From positions 558,001-622,000 of the forward strand of contig BCIA01000001.1 of the NCBI GenBank assembly GCA_001599815.1: a stretch of 64,000 nucleotides of DNA. The letters run 5' to 3'. The stretch comes from Furcasterigmium furcatum. Taxonomy: Eukaryota > Ascomycota > Sordariomycetes > Glomerellales > Plectosphaerellaceae. A program made the position numbers and the translations under genes. The notes below the pieces were generated by a model. That model had not been told where the DNA came from, ran no database searches, and worked only from the letters and a program-made list of their open reading frames with translations. Shown one piece after another: positions 33,529 to 43,850 of the stretch; position 1 is the first letter of the stretch, and the number at the start of each line of letters is the position of its first letter.

Positions 33529-35737
33529 ATGACGCTCCTCACGAGGACCATTGCGGCCCTCGCTGCATTGTCTCCCCTTGCACGGGGCCAATTGTACGAG
33601 AACGGGTCTGTTACCGCCCCTTGCGACTCGCCCATCTACTGCCATGGCGATATTCTTAGCGAGATTCAGTTGGCTCGGCCGTTCTCCGACTCCAAGACCT
33701 TCGTAGACATGTAAGCTTTCCCCCTTTATATGGTGAGGTTCGACGGCCAGCGCAAGCTGACTGACACCGCAAAGGCCCGCTAAGAAGTCCCTTGCCGAGA
33801 TCCAGAGAGCTTTTGACCGCCTTGAGAAGCCATTGCGCAACAACACGGAGCTCAATGACTTCCTGAAGGAGAACTTCGCCGAAGCAGGCGGCGAGCTCGA
33901 GGAAGTGAGCGGTCTGGAGACCGATCCCAAGTTCCTCGACAACATCGACGACGCCAACATACGTGAATTCACCGAGAAGGTCATTGATATCTGGCCGGAC
34001 TTGACTCGCAGATACGCCGGCGCGGGAAGCAACTGTACCGACTGCCCCAATAGCTTCATCCCCATCAACCACACCTTCGTTGTCGCCGGCGGCCGTTTCC
34101 GCGAGCCCTACTACTGGGACTCGTACTGGATCCTGGAGGGCCTCCTCCTTACTGGCGGCGACTTCATCAATGTCTCGCGGGAGCAGATTGAGAACTTCCT
34201 CGACCTCGTTGACGAGTATGGCTTCGTCATGAACGGCGCGAGGCGCTACTACCTCAACAGGTCGCAGCCGCCCCTGCTGACCCAGATGGTCCGCCTCTAT
34301 GTTGAGAAGACTAACGACACGGAGATCCTTGACCGCGCGCTGCCGCTGCTCATCAAGGAGCACGAGTGGTGGGTCACCAACCGCACCGTCGAGGTCACCA
34401 AGGACGACAGGACCTACTCCTTGACCCTGTGAGTAAAGTACCTACACCAAGTCTGGAACTGGCGGCTGACGGTTACCCAAGCTACAATGTTTCCAACACC
34501 CAGCCGCGCCCCGAATCCTACTACGAGGACTACACAACTGCCTCCAACAGCTCATTCTACGCCGAAGATGGGATCATCTATCCCGAAAACGTGGAGCTCA
34601 ACGACACAGAGAAGGCTTTCGTGTACGCGAACCTTGCCAGCGGCGCCGAGAGCGGCTGGGACTACACCTCTCGCTGGATGTCCAGGCCCGACGATGCCCT
34701 GAACCACAACTACTTCCCTCTCCGGTACCTCAACATTGTCAACATCGTCCCTGTCGAGCTGAACTCGATCCTCTATTGGAACGAGGCCACCATTGGCAGG
34801 CTGTTGAACGAAACTGGCAACCAGACCGAGGCCCTGGAATGGGAGGAGCGTGCCAAGAACCGCAGTGAGGCCATCTACAGCCTCATGTGGAATGATACCT
34901 TGAACAGCTTCTTCGACTACAACATTACCTCGGAGGCTCAGTACAGGTTCGTCCCCACCGACGACGACACTGCCGCGGTCGACCGCCGCGGCGCTCCCCC
35001 CGGCCACATGGTGTTCTTCCACGTGGCACAGTTCTACCCATTCTGGACCGGCGCCGCTCCCTCTCACCTCAAGAACAACCCCTACGCCGTCAAGACTGCT
35101 TTCGAGCGCGTCGAAAAGTACCTAGACCTCAAGGACGGTGGAATTCCTGCCACCAATCTGCGCACCGGGGAGCAATGGGACCAGCCGAGCGTGTGGCCTC
35201 CTCTGATGCACGTCCTCATGAAAGGTCTCCTCAACACGCCCCCGACATTTGGTGAAGATGATCCTTCATACCAGGATGTTCAGGATCTCGCTCTCCGTCT
35301 CGGCCAACGCTACCTGGACTCTACCTTCTGTACCTGGTACGCAACTGGCGGCAATACCACTGACTTTGCTCGCCTCGAGGGCCTTGAGGATATCCAGCAA
35401 GGCATCATGTTTGAGAAGTACTCCGACAACTCCACCAACGAGGCCGGAGAAGGTGGCGAGTACGAAGTCGTCGAGGTAAGATGCCGTATCCCCAATAATC
35501 ACAAGGTGAGTTGAGGCTGACAACATCCAGGGATTTGGATGGTCCAACGGTGTCCTCATCTGGACCGTCGACACATTCGGCAACAACCTCACCCGTCCGG
35601 AGTGCGGCAAGATTGAGGCTGCAACCCCCGAGAAGAGGAAGAGGAGTGCCGTGGAGCTCGACCCGCGTGATGCAGCCTGGACCAAGAAGTTTGGTCGCAG
35701 GGCGGCGGCCGAGAAGAAGACGAAGCGCTGGAACTGA
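33529..35737 (+). CDS. Secreted/vacuolar acid trehalase, glycoside hydrolase family 37
   Basis: Four exons, 33529-33710, 33775-34428, 34482-35475 and 35531-35737, give 678 residues. The enzyme hydrolyses trehalose to two glucose. The N-terminal MTLLTRTIAALAALSPLARG is a signal peptide, and many NxS/T sites suggest N-glycosylation. GH37 signature 1 reads VVAGGRFREPYYWDSYW, with Ala where the pattern usually has Pro. The general acid Asp is expected in SGWDYTSRWM. Signature 2 is QWDQPSVWPP, and GGEYEVVEGFGWSNGV carries the catalytic Glu across intron 3. A basic tail (RRAAAEKKTKRW) ends the protein. GH37 separates it from Ath1-type GH65 acid trehalase. The regulated cytosolic neutral trehalase has an N-terminal EF-hand-like region and no signal peptide. 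Confidence 0.93.
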
Positions 35738-35958
35738 AGCGGCAGACCCAGCAACACCGATTTTGAGGAGAGAATATTGCTATGAGTTATGATTAGGCAC
35801 CATGCCCGCCTGCAGGGGCTATCTTGTACGAATATTTAGTGTCAATAGCAGTGGTTCATCAAGCTGCGCTACCTCCAACATTAGAAGCCGACTAGATATA
35901 CTGGCACTGCTTGCTCTTCGATTGGAGGGGACTGGCGTCCGTCCATATACTGGCTCCT
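35738..35958. other. Short convergent intergenic region
   Basis: 221 bp between the trehalase stop and the GNAT stop. It must hold both 3' UTRs, or the transcripts overlap. Confidence 0.5.
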
Positions 35959-36561
35959 TCATCTTCCCGGCATGCACTCCTCCTTCAGGAGGCCAAACGT
36001 CAAACAGTCCATGACCACGCCGTTCTTCTCGACTGCACGACGTCGGCGTCCTTCGTATGCGAAGCCGACTTTTTCAAGAACCCTCGAACTCGCGATATTG
36101 TCTTCGTACACCAAGGCCTCGATTCTGAGAAGGTTATCGGTCTCCCGGAACGACCAGGCACAAAACGCTTTCAGGGCCGCAGTGGCATACCCTTTGCCCC
36201 AGTACCCCTCAGCCAACCAGTAGCCAACCTCCGCGTTGCGATGCTCAACGTCGTCGCGGGGACGGAGACCTATCCCGCCAAGCATGGCGCCGTCGTTGAA
36301 GCGGCAGATGGCGAAGACCTCGGGACCGGGTCCCGATGCCATGCTACTAGAGAGCCAGCTCTGAGCGTCTTGGAGGGTGTACGGAGACGGAAAGCGGTTG
36401 CGGAGGCGGTTTGCGACGGAGGGGTTATTCGCAAGGCGTGAGAGCTCGGGGGCGTCATCCAGGATATAGGGGCGGATGAGAATCGGAAGGGCGACGACAA
36501 TAGGAGGCGGCACGACTGGCGGCTGCCCGTCCGTTTGTAATATCTCGACCTGTGATGCCAT
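35959..36561 (-). CDS. GNAT-family N-acetyltransferase (RimJ/RimL-like)
   Basis: A single exon of 200 residues on the minus strand, starting at ATG 36561 (MASQVEILQTDG); an in-frame ATG 30 codons upstream is less likely. The fold is visible from LIRPYILDDAPELSRLANNP onward. GYWLAEGYWGKGYATAALKAF is the acetyl-CoA binding motif A (Q/RxxGxG/A type), and LVYEDNIASSRVLEKVGFAYEGRRR is the typical RimJ/L motif B region. It should transfer an acetyl group from acetyl-CoA to an amine, but the substrate is unknown. There are two ATGs 767 bp apart between this gene and divergent prohibitin-2. Confidence 0.88.
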   Translation of the reverse strand: MASQVEILQTDGQPPVVPPPIVVALPILIRPYILDDAPELSRLANNPSVANRLRNRFPSPYTLQDAQSWLSSSMASGPGPEVFAICRFNDGAMLGGIGLRPRDDVEHRNAEVGYWLAEGYWGKGYATAALKAFCAWSFRETDNLLRIEALVYEDNIASSRVLEKVGFAYEGRRRRAVEKNGVVMDCLTFGLLKEECMPGR

Positions 36562-37328
36562 TGTGTTTTCGTCTCTGTCCTTCTTGATGCCAGAGAGCGC
36601 AAGAGATGAGTGTACTAAGAAGGGCAGGTTCGGGGCGAGGTGCGCGGGCATTCCTGGGTTCCTGGCGCCTTATCAGTTGTATGAAGGGCGACACCCTGTG
36701 AGTCAGTACTCAAGTTGTGTCTGCTGGCGTTTGAGGTTAGCGCGGTCTGTGCCGATCTGCACATTCGCAAGGAGTCACGACATCCATGGATATTATTGAT
36801 TTCCCCAGGACCTTTGACTTCACTTCTCTGAGCCCGAGAGAACAGGATGAAGTCGGACATCCAAGACTCGTCCCAAACCTTAATGAGACAGTTGAGCCAA
36901 CCACTGAGAGAAATCGCAAGAAAACGTTCGTGGTAGAGAATTGGATGATTTGAAATCGAAATACCGCCATGGGAAGTCTACACCTTGAGCTCCAGAACTG
37001 AATGGCGTAGTTGTTCATGTCGTCTTCGGACTTGGAGTTGAGAAGGTGAGCACTAGGGCGAGAAGACGGGGCTGCTGCAGCTGCCGCCACCTGCCAGCCA
37101 CTCAGAACGCCAGCCCCGAGCTTCCGGCGAGTCCAAGATGGGGTCCGTGCTCCCCTGCTTAGTCCTGCTGGACAATGATCCCCAGATTCTTTTCGAAGCT
37201 CTCCGGCATAGGTTACTACAGCTTCACTCGACCAAACTCCGACACCAACACCACGAAGCTGCAGCCCCCCTTCAATCCGAAATCACCGACGAAAACAGTT
37301 TGCGAAGCGATTCTCGAATAGCCGCGCA
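36562..37328. promoter_or_regulatory. Divergent promoter GNAT / prohibitin-2
   Basis: 767 bp separating two divergent start codons. No gene or strong motif recognised. Confidence 0.5.
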
Positions 37329-38381
37329 ATGTCTTCCGGAGGGAGGAACCCCATGGAGCAGGCCTATGAGAGGCTGCGCGCCGTGACCCGACAAGCTCAG
37401 CGGCCTGGCGGCGGCATGCCCGGCGGCGGCAGGGGTCTCATGGGCGTCGGAGGACTTGTCGTCCTCGCTGGTGCTGTTTTTGTGGCCCAGAACTCCCTCT
37501 TCAACGTCGACGGTGGTCACAGGGCCATCAAGTATCGGAGGATAAGCGGCGTGGGCAAGGACATCTACAACGAAGGTACGCCCGAAGAAGAAGGGAGCTT
37601 GCGCTATCTCGGGCCGGCCTGTTTACTAACGCATACACCGCGTAGGCACGCACTTGATTTTGCCTTGGTTCGAGACGCCCGTTGTCTACGACGTTCGCGC
37701 GAAGCCCCGGAGTGTCGCCTCCCTCACCGGCACCAAGGATCTGCAGATGGTCAACATAACCTGCCGTGTGCTGTCAAGGCCCGATGTCAAGGCCCTGCCT
37801 CAGATCTACCGCACTCTGGGCACCGACTACGACGAGAGGGTGCTGCCTTCCATCGTCAACGAGGTGCTCAAGAGCGTGGTGGCCCAGTTCAACGCCAGCC
37901 AACTGATCACCCAGCGTGAGATGGTTGCCAAGCTTGTTCGCGAGAACCTGTCGAGGAGAGCTGCCCGCTTCAATATTGTGCTGGATGATGTGTCGCTGAC
38001 GGTAAGATTCTGCCGGGGGCCGAGCATCCGCTAGGACATGTCCGCTAACTCTGTCTGCAGCATCTCGCTTTCTCGCCCGAGTTTACGGCCGCCGTCGAGG
38101 CCAAGCAGGTTGCCCAGCAAGAGGCCCAGCGAGCCGCCTTCGTTGTCGACAAGGCCCGCCAGGAGAAACAGGCCATGGTCGTCAAGGCACAGGGTGAGGC
38201 CCGCTCCGCCGAGCTGATCGGTGAGGCCATCAAGAAGAACAAGGCCTACGTCGAGCTGAAGAAGATTGAGAACGCCCGCGCCATCGCTGCGCAGATGCAG
38301 GAGTCCGGCGCCAAGAACAGGCTCCTCCTTGACTCCGAGGGTCTGGGTCTCAACGTCTTCGACGTGAATGACAAGAAATAA
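37329..38381 (+). CDS. PHB2: Prohibitin-2
   Basis: Three exons, 37329-37575, 37646-38001 and 38061-38381, give 307 residues. Prohibitin-2 assembles with prohibitin-1 into ring complexes in the mitochondrial inner membrane that hold respiratory subunits and regulate the m-AAA protease. An N-terminal Arg-rich Gly-rich segment precedes the membrane anchor GLMGVGGLVVLAGAVFVAQN. The PHB domain follows (VDGGHRAIKYRRISGV, GTHLILPWFETPVVYDVRAK, ITCRVLSRPDVKALPQIYR, LPSIVNEVLKSVVAQFNASQ), then a C-terminal coiled coil (AKQVAQQEAQRAAFVVDKAR). The intron donors are GTACGC and GTAAGA. The call is secure. Confidence 0.96.
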
Positions 38382-39031
38382 TGCCCTCGGACGAGGCTGG
38401 AAGCGGCGCAAGCTGAGCATCTCGGCTTGGACTGATGCGAATCCCCACTGTATTCCATAGAGCCCTACTGGCTTCTTTGTACAACTACTCATCAACTGTG
38501 ATAATGAAAGGTCGAACGGCGAGGCCACCAGCGCTTCTCGTGATGATTGTCAGCACATCTGAATAATGTTGCCTGTTTTACTACCGGTATCTACTTACTC
38601 ATATAGAGGTTAGAAGCCTCCAAAGACCCGAGGCTCCCAACCTCCCCAACATTCTTGCAAATGCATATGTGTGATGTTTTGTTTAGGTAGGCAACCTTGC
38701 AATCTGTATGTTCCATCCGCTTGTCAAGGATCTATGTAGCTATAGTACCTTCAAATTGGAACTGTGAAAGGGCAGTTTGCTGCCTTGCAGGTTGACGGAA
38801 GGTGCTCGGCGAGGGACCCACCAACCGTAGGACCCCGCCCCCACCATGACATATCGACGCCTAGGTGTGCCTCGTCTGAGGTGCAGGCGTTGCCTCCCTT
38901 AACTTCCCGTCCCTCGCGACATAGCACCACGCGTAGCCGGCACGCGAGACCCCAAGACCCCGGAAAAGACAGCCAAAGGAATATCCCGACAGTTCTTCTA
39001 TTCCCCATTCAGTGCCGAAGACGCAGCCAAA
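38382..39031. other. Intergenic PHB2 / NEDD8
   Basis: PHB2 3' region and NEDD8 promoter in tandem orientation. An AT-rich patch lies at about 38560-38760. No other feature recognised. Confidence 0.5.
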
Positions 39032-39481
39032 ATGCTCATCAAGTGAGCCGTTCTCCCCGCATCCACCGTCGCAACCACTGACATGCTGTGTGCAGGGTCC
39101 GTACCCTGACGGGCAAGGAGATCGAGCTCGACATCGAGAGCGACTACAAGGTACGCGAAGCTCCAACATACACAATTCAACCCGCGGGAGCTGGCCTCGT
39201 CTAACCGCTTGCCCCCCGACAGGTGTCACAGATCAAGGAGAAGGTCGAGGAGAAGGAGGGCATCCCGCCCGTTCAGCAGCGGCTTATCTTTGGCGGAAAG
39301 CAAATGTAGGTGGCCCCTTACAGGATATCAATACCACCAGAGGCAGGCCTAAATCTTGTCTTGGCTACAGCGTGACTGACTGAGTGCCTACAGGGTCGAC
39401 GACAAGTCAGCATCCGAGTATCATCTGGAACCCGGCGCGACCCTCCATCTCGTCCTCGCGCTCCGCGGTGGCCAGGCCTGA
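39032..39481 (+). CDS. RUB1: Ubiquitin-like modifier NEDD8/Rub1
   Basis: Four exons, 39032-39042 (11 bp), 39096-39150, 39223-39305 and 39394-39481, give 78 residues. NEDD8 is conjugated to cullins, activating SCF-type ubiquitin ligases. The reading runs MLIK, then VRTLTGKEIELDIESDYK, then VSQIKEKVEEKEGIPPVQQR and LIFGGKQM. It ends LHLVLALRGGQA, so a hydrolase must remove the final Gln-Ala to expose Gly-Gly. The EEKEGIPP segment and LALRGG ending distinguish NEDD8 from ubiquitin (DKEGIPP, LRLRGG). The first exon codes for only three residues and part of a fourth, so no long open frame is seen and the gene is easily missed. Confidence 0.95.
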
Positions 39482-40140
39482 CTGCGACCGGATACGGAGC
39501 GTCTTTCTACCACTTCATAAGGGCTAGCGAAGGGTCGATCATCTTGGGGGGCCGGGGTTGTTCTGCCACGCCTGAGCAGAGCGGAGGAGTGCGCCTTTTG
39601 GTGGCATGAACCACAGGCTGGCGTGTCATCTGGGAAGGATGGGAACGGACTGGGCAGAAGGTGTGAAGTGACCGGTGTTGGTCAGGGCGCCGGGCAACGA
39701 ACGCACCTCTATCCTAGGACCAATCTCACCGACTTGACAATGGAGACCTCAGCATGACGAGTCGTCCGCGTTCCAAGTCCTTTAACAATCTGGCAGTTTC
39801 ATTGCGAGTCAAGCGTTTGGCACCATTGGTGACGAAATCCTCAGAATGCATTGGGTATAGTGCTTGTCCATAAACGCCTTGCTATATACCGTATTCCTCT
39901 CAAGTCTCATTGCTTGAGAAAACTGACAATTGTCCCCCCTTTGTCTATCCCAGTCCTCAGCCAAACGCAACGAATGCTTTGAAGTAGTCAACATCTATCC
40001 TCAAGCCCGACAGTCCACACGCCGTAACGGATGTCCTCCTCCAACGCGGGGGCCTGTGATTCCGGTTCGATATCACCGGGTGATGTGTTTTGCCACGTTG
40101 GGCAGTTATGGTACCTTTGCGTCGTGGTTTGGGGCAGAGT
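39482..40140. other. Convergent intergenic region NEDD8 / elongin A
   Basis: 659 bp holding the two 3' ends. No gene found. A CCGGT/ACCGG hairpin at 40062-40079 resembles a tRNA T-arm but has the wrong loop length. Confidence 0.5.
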
Positions 40141-41409
40141 TTAATTCTTGCGCTTCTTCAGAGGCATGAAGATGTCTACCGCTTTCCGCTTTTTGGGCAT
40201 GAGGGGCGGAGACTGGGGGCCAGGCGGCGAAGCTGGACCGTGGCGCGGAGATGGCTCTGATTCTGGGGCATTGTAGACCGCTTTGGGGGCCGGGCGTTCT
40301 ATTTCGCCCTTGGGTCTTTCGATCTGACGAGATTTGGGGACGCTTGTTGGTCGGTCTGATGTATGAACAGCCGGCCTGCGAGACACGGATACGGATGATG
40401 TGTTGGTGTCCGATTTTGGTGTGGTGTTCGTGGCGCTGACCCTGGTTATCGTGGCCTTGGGCCTTGGTGCCGCGCTGAGCAAACCGGAGCGGCGGACCGG
40501 CTTGGAGCCTGGCTTGCTTACACTGCTGGATGATACCATGCTGCCAGAGCCACGCTTTGGGGGAAGCGGCTTGCTTCTTTCCTTTCTGGGAACTGCGTCG
40601 TCAAACACGTCGTCTTCGTTTTCCGAATCGGAAATGAACTGTGGTGGGCGGCTCGCATGATCCATTCCCGGGTTTGACGGCTTGGCAGGTGGAAGCACGC
40701 GAGAAGCAGAATGCCTCAGCGAAGAGGACGCTCGAAATGCAGGCTGCGATGCAATGCGCTTGGCGTCGACCATGCCCGCTGGAGCAGCCTTCACCGTGCC
40801 GGTTGGTGTGGCGCGAAAAGGGTTGGTGAGCGATTGACGGATGAGCCTATACTCGGACGCCTGTCTGCGGGCTTTCTGGAGGGCATTACTGGTCCTGGAG
40901 CCCTTGCTGAAGCTGAGATTGCCCGTGGCCTTTTCATAGTTGGTGCCGCGCTGGCCGGTGCCCAGAACGCGGCCAGTCTTGGGCGGTCGGGGGAGAAACT
41001 TCTGCTCAACAATGTGGCTAACCCTGGTGTCTTTCTTCTGCTGAAGGCCCTGGAACTGCTGGCGCATGCGCTCTTCTGCCTCCTTCTGGGAGAGCTCGCG
41101 CTCTTTCGAGTACTTTTCGTACATCTTGTACCAGTTTCCGGGGTTCTTCGGGGTGTAGTTCTTTTCCTTGCTTTCCACGGGGAATTCCTTCTGGATCAAA
41201 CGCTTCCAGTACTCGGCCGTTTCGGTTTGGAGGTGCGGCGAATTGATCTCGATCTGATGCAACTGTTGAGGGTTGTTGATCTTGGAGAGAAGGTCGTGGA
41301 CTCGTTCGCGAGGTATCAGAAAATCGGCGTCACCAAAGGAGGTGAGCTGACTGATATGCCGCTGGCATGTGTCCATGCACAGCTCAACGAGAGACTTTAT
41401 GGGCCCCAT
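40141..41409 (-). CDS. ELA1: Elongin A-like protein (RNA polymerase II SIII subunit A)
   Basis: A single exon of 422 residues on the minus strand. Elongin A binds elongin C through a BC-box and works both in Pol II elongation and as the substrate arm of the cullin-3 type ligase that removes stalled Pol II. The start MGPIKSLVELCMDTCQRHI contains the BC-box-like helix. An F-box-like stretch follows (IPRERVHDLLSKINNPQQLHQIEINSPHL), then WKRLIQKEFPVESKE and the family's PGNWYKMYEKYSKERE segment at about 85-115. The rest is a basic, Ser/Pro-rich disordered tail ending in a Lys/Arg-rich nuclear signal (PKKRKAVDIFMPLKKRKN). ATG 41409 is the first in frame. It is divergent from TFIIF beta. Confidence 0.92.
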   Translation of the reverse strand: MGPIKSLVELCMDTCQRHISQLTSFGDADFLIPRERVHDLLSKINNPQQLHQIEINSPHLQTETAEYWKRLIQKEFPVESKEKNYTPKNPGNWYKMYEKYSKERELSQKEAEERMRQQFQGLQQKKDTRVSHIVEQKFLPRPPKTGRVLGTGQRGTNYEKATGNLSFSKGSRTSNALQKARRQASEYRLIRQSLTNPFRATPTGTVKAAPAGMVDAKRIASQPAFRASSSLRHSASRVLPPAKPSNPGMDHASRPPQFISDSENEDDVFDDAVPRKERSKPLPPKRGSGSMVSSSSVSKPGSKPVRRSGLLSAAPRPKATITRVSATNTTPKSDTNTSSVSVSRRPAVHTSDRPTSVPKSRQIERPKGEIERPAPKAVYNAPESEPSPRHGPASPPGPQSPPLMPKKRKAVDIFMPLKKRKN

Positions 41410-42026
41410 GATGGGTGATCGGACAAGAAAAGCCTGTTCTTGTAGAGTTCAAGTTGATTGTGATATGGGCGTAAAGTGACTTTCCGTTCCGTCAGGCTGG
41501 CGGCCTGCCTGTGGGGAACAGGCCCGGAACAATAAGTGAATCGATTAAAATTTCCATCAAGGAGAATTGAATAGGGTTTTCAGAACAGAGAAGGCCGAGT
41601 AAGTAGGGGGAGTAGCATGTGTCACCAGATCGTAGAGTGATAGTGCAGCATCTCCCACGGCATTTGGAGGGTCGCGGGAAGTCGAGGATGGCAATCCCAA
41701 CCACGGTCGAGAGCCTTTATTAGTACTTGGGCAGAGCTTATCTTATCGGACGGTCAGGGCCTCGGGGGCGGAGCGCATGACCTCACTGGTGGAGGCCCTG
41801 CCCGTTGGTCATCTGCTACCTAAACCCCTTCAGGCGACGCGTTCCTCCATCCATTCGACCTACCCTCAAAGACCAACTCCCTCCAACAAAGGTCGAATAC
41901 CTTCAAAAGAGCGCATCGACACCAGCGCTTTAGACCTCCGTACCTCCTCGGTCGCCAATCTGATACGGCGTCTCGTCGGACGCTTTCCCGCAGAACCGAT
42001 ACCGACAACCTTCCAATACCATCGCC
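41410..42026. promoter_or_regulatory. Divergent promoter elongin A / TFIIF beta
   Basis: 617 bp between the start codons of two Pol II transcription factors. An AT-rich block lies at about 41530-41590. No clear TATA box on either strand. Confidence 0.55.
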
Positions 42027-43294
42027 ATGGCTGATCCCGCAGTCAAGAGCGAAACCTACATCAAGCCCGACCCTGAGGGGGAATCCCCTGCTCTCGAAGA
42101 GGATGACCTGTACGAGGACGCAGGTGACCTCGAGTTTTACGATCCAAATGGGCCCCAGGGCACTGTAGGGCAGGCATACCTCGCGAGGGTGCCGAAGGAA
42201 GTGTGGGAGGCTTGGAGCAAGTTGCCTGATGATGCCGAGATCGAGGTTGGAACCATGCGCCAGTGGGATGTGGCTCGCCCCGACGGAGGTATCGATGTAT
42301 GCTGTCTCAGACCTTGACATGCCCAAAGACACCCTGCTGACATCCCTAGCACCGCTTCCGAATGCTCCTGAACAACGAGCTGGCCGGCCACCAGGGCATA
42401 CCCAGAGAGTACGACCTGGAGATGGGGCCAGAGCTCACTCGGGGCACTTTTGTCTTTACCGAGGAGGATCTCCCTGGGTTCAAAGCCAAGTCAAAGGCAA
42501 GGACGGATGCTGCCAACGCTGGAATCCCAGCCCACCTCCTGCGACCCAAATCCGAGAGAGTCGAGAAGCCCTCGCGCAAACCGTTCGACCGGAAGAACCG
42601 ATACCAACCGTTCTACAGAAAGGCGATACCGAGTAAGTGAAGGCGACTCGGTGTGTGATGCCGCCGAACTCTCGTGCTGACGAACCCTCGTAGAGAAGAC
42701 CAAGGTTGCTGCACGTATCCAGTATGAAATGGCGTGCAGGCCTGTCGACAACGAAGAAAGCAGCGCCATCCTCCAGCTCAAGCAGATCCAGGCCCACAAG
42801 CCTAAGCACGAGCTCAAGATCGTCGATCACTGGCAGATGAATGGTGTCATCGCACAAGGCTCTGCCGCAGCTATGAACAAATTCGGAACCTTCGTCGTAA
42901 GTGTCATGGGCAAACAATGCCGCAACGTGGAGCTGACCTCGGGTAGAAAACCACCAATCCCCAAAAGACGACGAAGAAGAAGACACCAGCGAACAAGGCG
43001 ACTCGCATGGACGAAGGCGAGCTTCGCACCGCGCTGCTGGACGCCTTTACTACCAAGTACCAGTACTGGAAGATGTCTGTTCTCAAGGCGACCTTCAACC
43101 AGCCAGAGGCATACCTGCGCCAAGAGCTCGAGAAGGTGGCCATTCTCAACCGCTCTGGCCCGCACTCGAACGAGTGGGAGTTGAAGCCCGAACTCAAGCA
43201 GATCATCAACAACAGGGCTTTGGACGAGAGTGCTCCGGATGCAGTCGAGGAAGATGATGACGAGGTCGACATGGAGGACGTCCTGCCCGGTTAA
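42027..43294 (+). CDS. TFG2: Transcription initiation factor TFIIF beta subunit
   Basis: Four exons, 42027-42296, 42350-42632, 42694-42896 and 42947-43294, give 367 residues. TFIIF beta (Rap30/Tfg2) binds RNA polymerase II and helps load it at promoters. The acidic N-terminus leads into the dimerisation beta-barrel (GQAYLARVPKEVWEAWSKLP; MLLNNELAGHQGIPREYDLE). IPKKTKVAARIQYEMACRPV follows, then a Lys-rich linker. The C-terminal winged-helix domain (ELRTALLDAFTTKYQYWKMS, LKATFNQPEAYLRQELEKVA) ends in an acidic tail. The four exons change frame each time, and all use standard donors (GTATGC, GTAAGT). The call is secure. Confidence 0.95.
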
Positions 43295-43850
43295 GGGCCG
43301 CTTGCGTCCGCGCCTTCCACTTTGTATTGTATTATTGTCTTGAGGGTTCAACACACATCGCATGGCGTTGGGGGTCTGCACTTCGGCTGGCAGTGGCACA
43401 TCCTGCTCGGCATTCAGGGCGACGAGAGACCAGCATGCAACCAAAAAGCACTGGGATAATTGACATGATCGCAACAAGTGCCGTCGCTGTATCTCCTCCT
43501 TCGACTTCGGTCCATGCAATCTGGCTGTTGCAGAAAGCACAGGGGTGCTCCAGCTGCCTTGCCGTTCGTCCTATTGTCGCCTGGATAGGATAAATTGAAC
43601 TGATGGTGATTATGATTTCCTGGCGCCCAGTAGTGTCGGCGCCCATCTCAACTTCATAAGGTGGGGGGGAAACATCAATCATCTCGCGGCGGGCTTGCCC
43701 ACATCCATTCATTCCGTGTTGAGGGTCGCCATGACCCACTCTGGTTACGGTCCGTCGCACCTCAAAGTCACGGTGTTTCTTCCTGTTAACATCATCGGCA
43801 AGAGCCCGCAAATGTCTACACTTCATTCCCTGATTAGGACTCCTCGCAAG
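43295..43850. other. Intergenic TFIIF beta / HAD gene
   Basis: 556 bp in tandem orientation. The frame of the HAD gene is open upstream to ATG 43731 and ATG 43812, so part of this may be coding if an earlier start is used. Nothing else seen. Confidence 0.5.

Noticed and set aside
40062..40079. T-arm-like hairpin (CCGGT/ACCGG) suggesting a tRNA
   Set aside because: The loop has 8 bases instead of 7, and no matching A box, anticodon arm or acceptor stem is found upstream.
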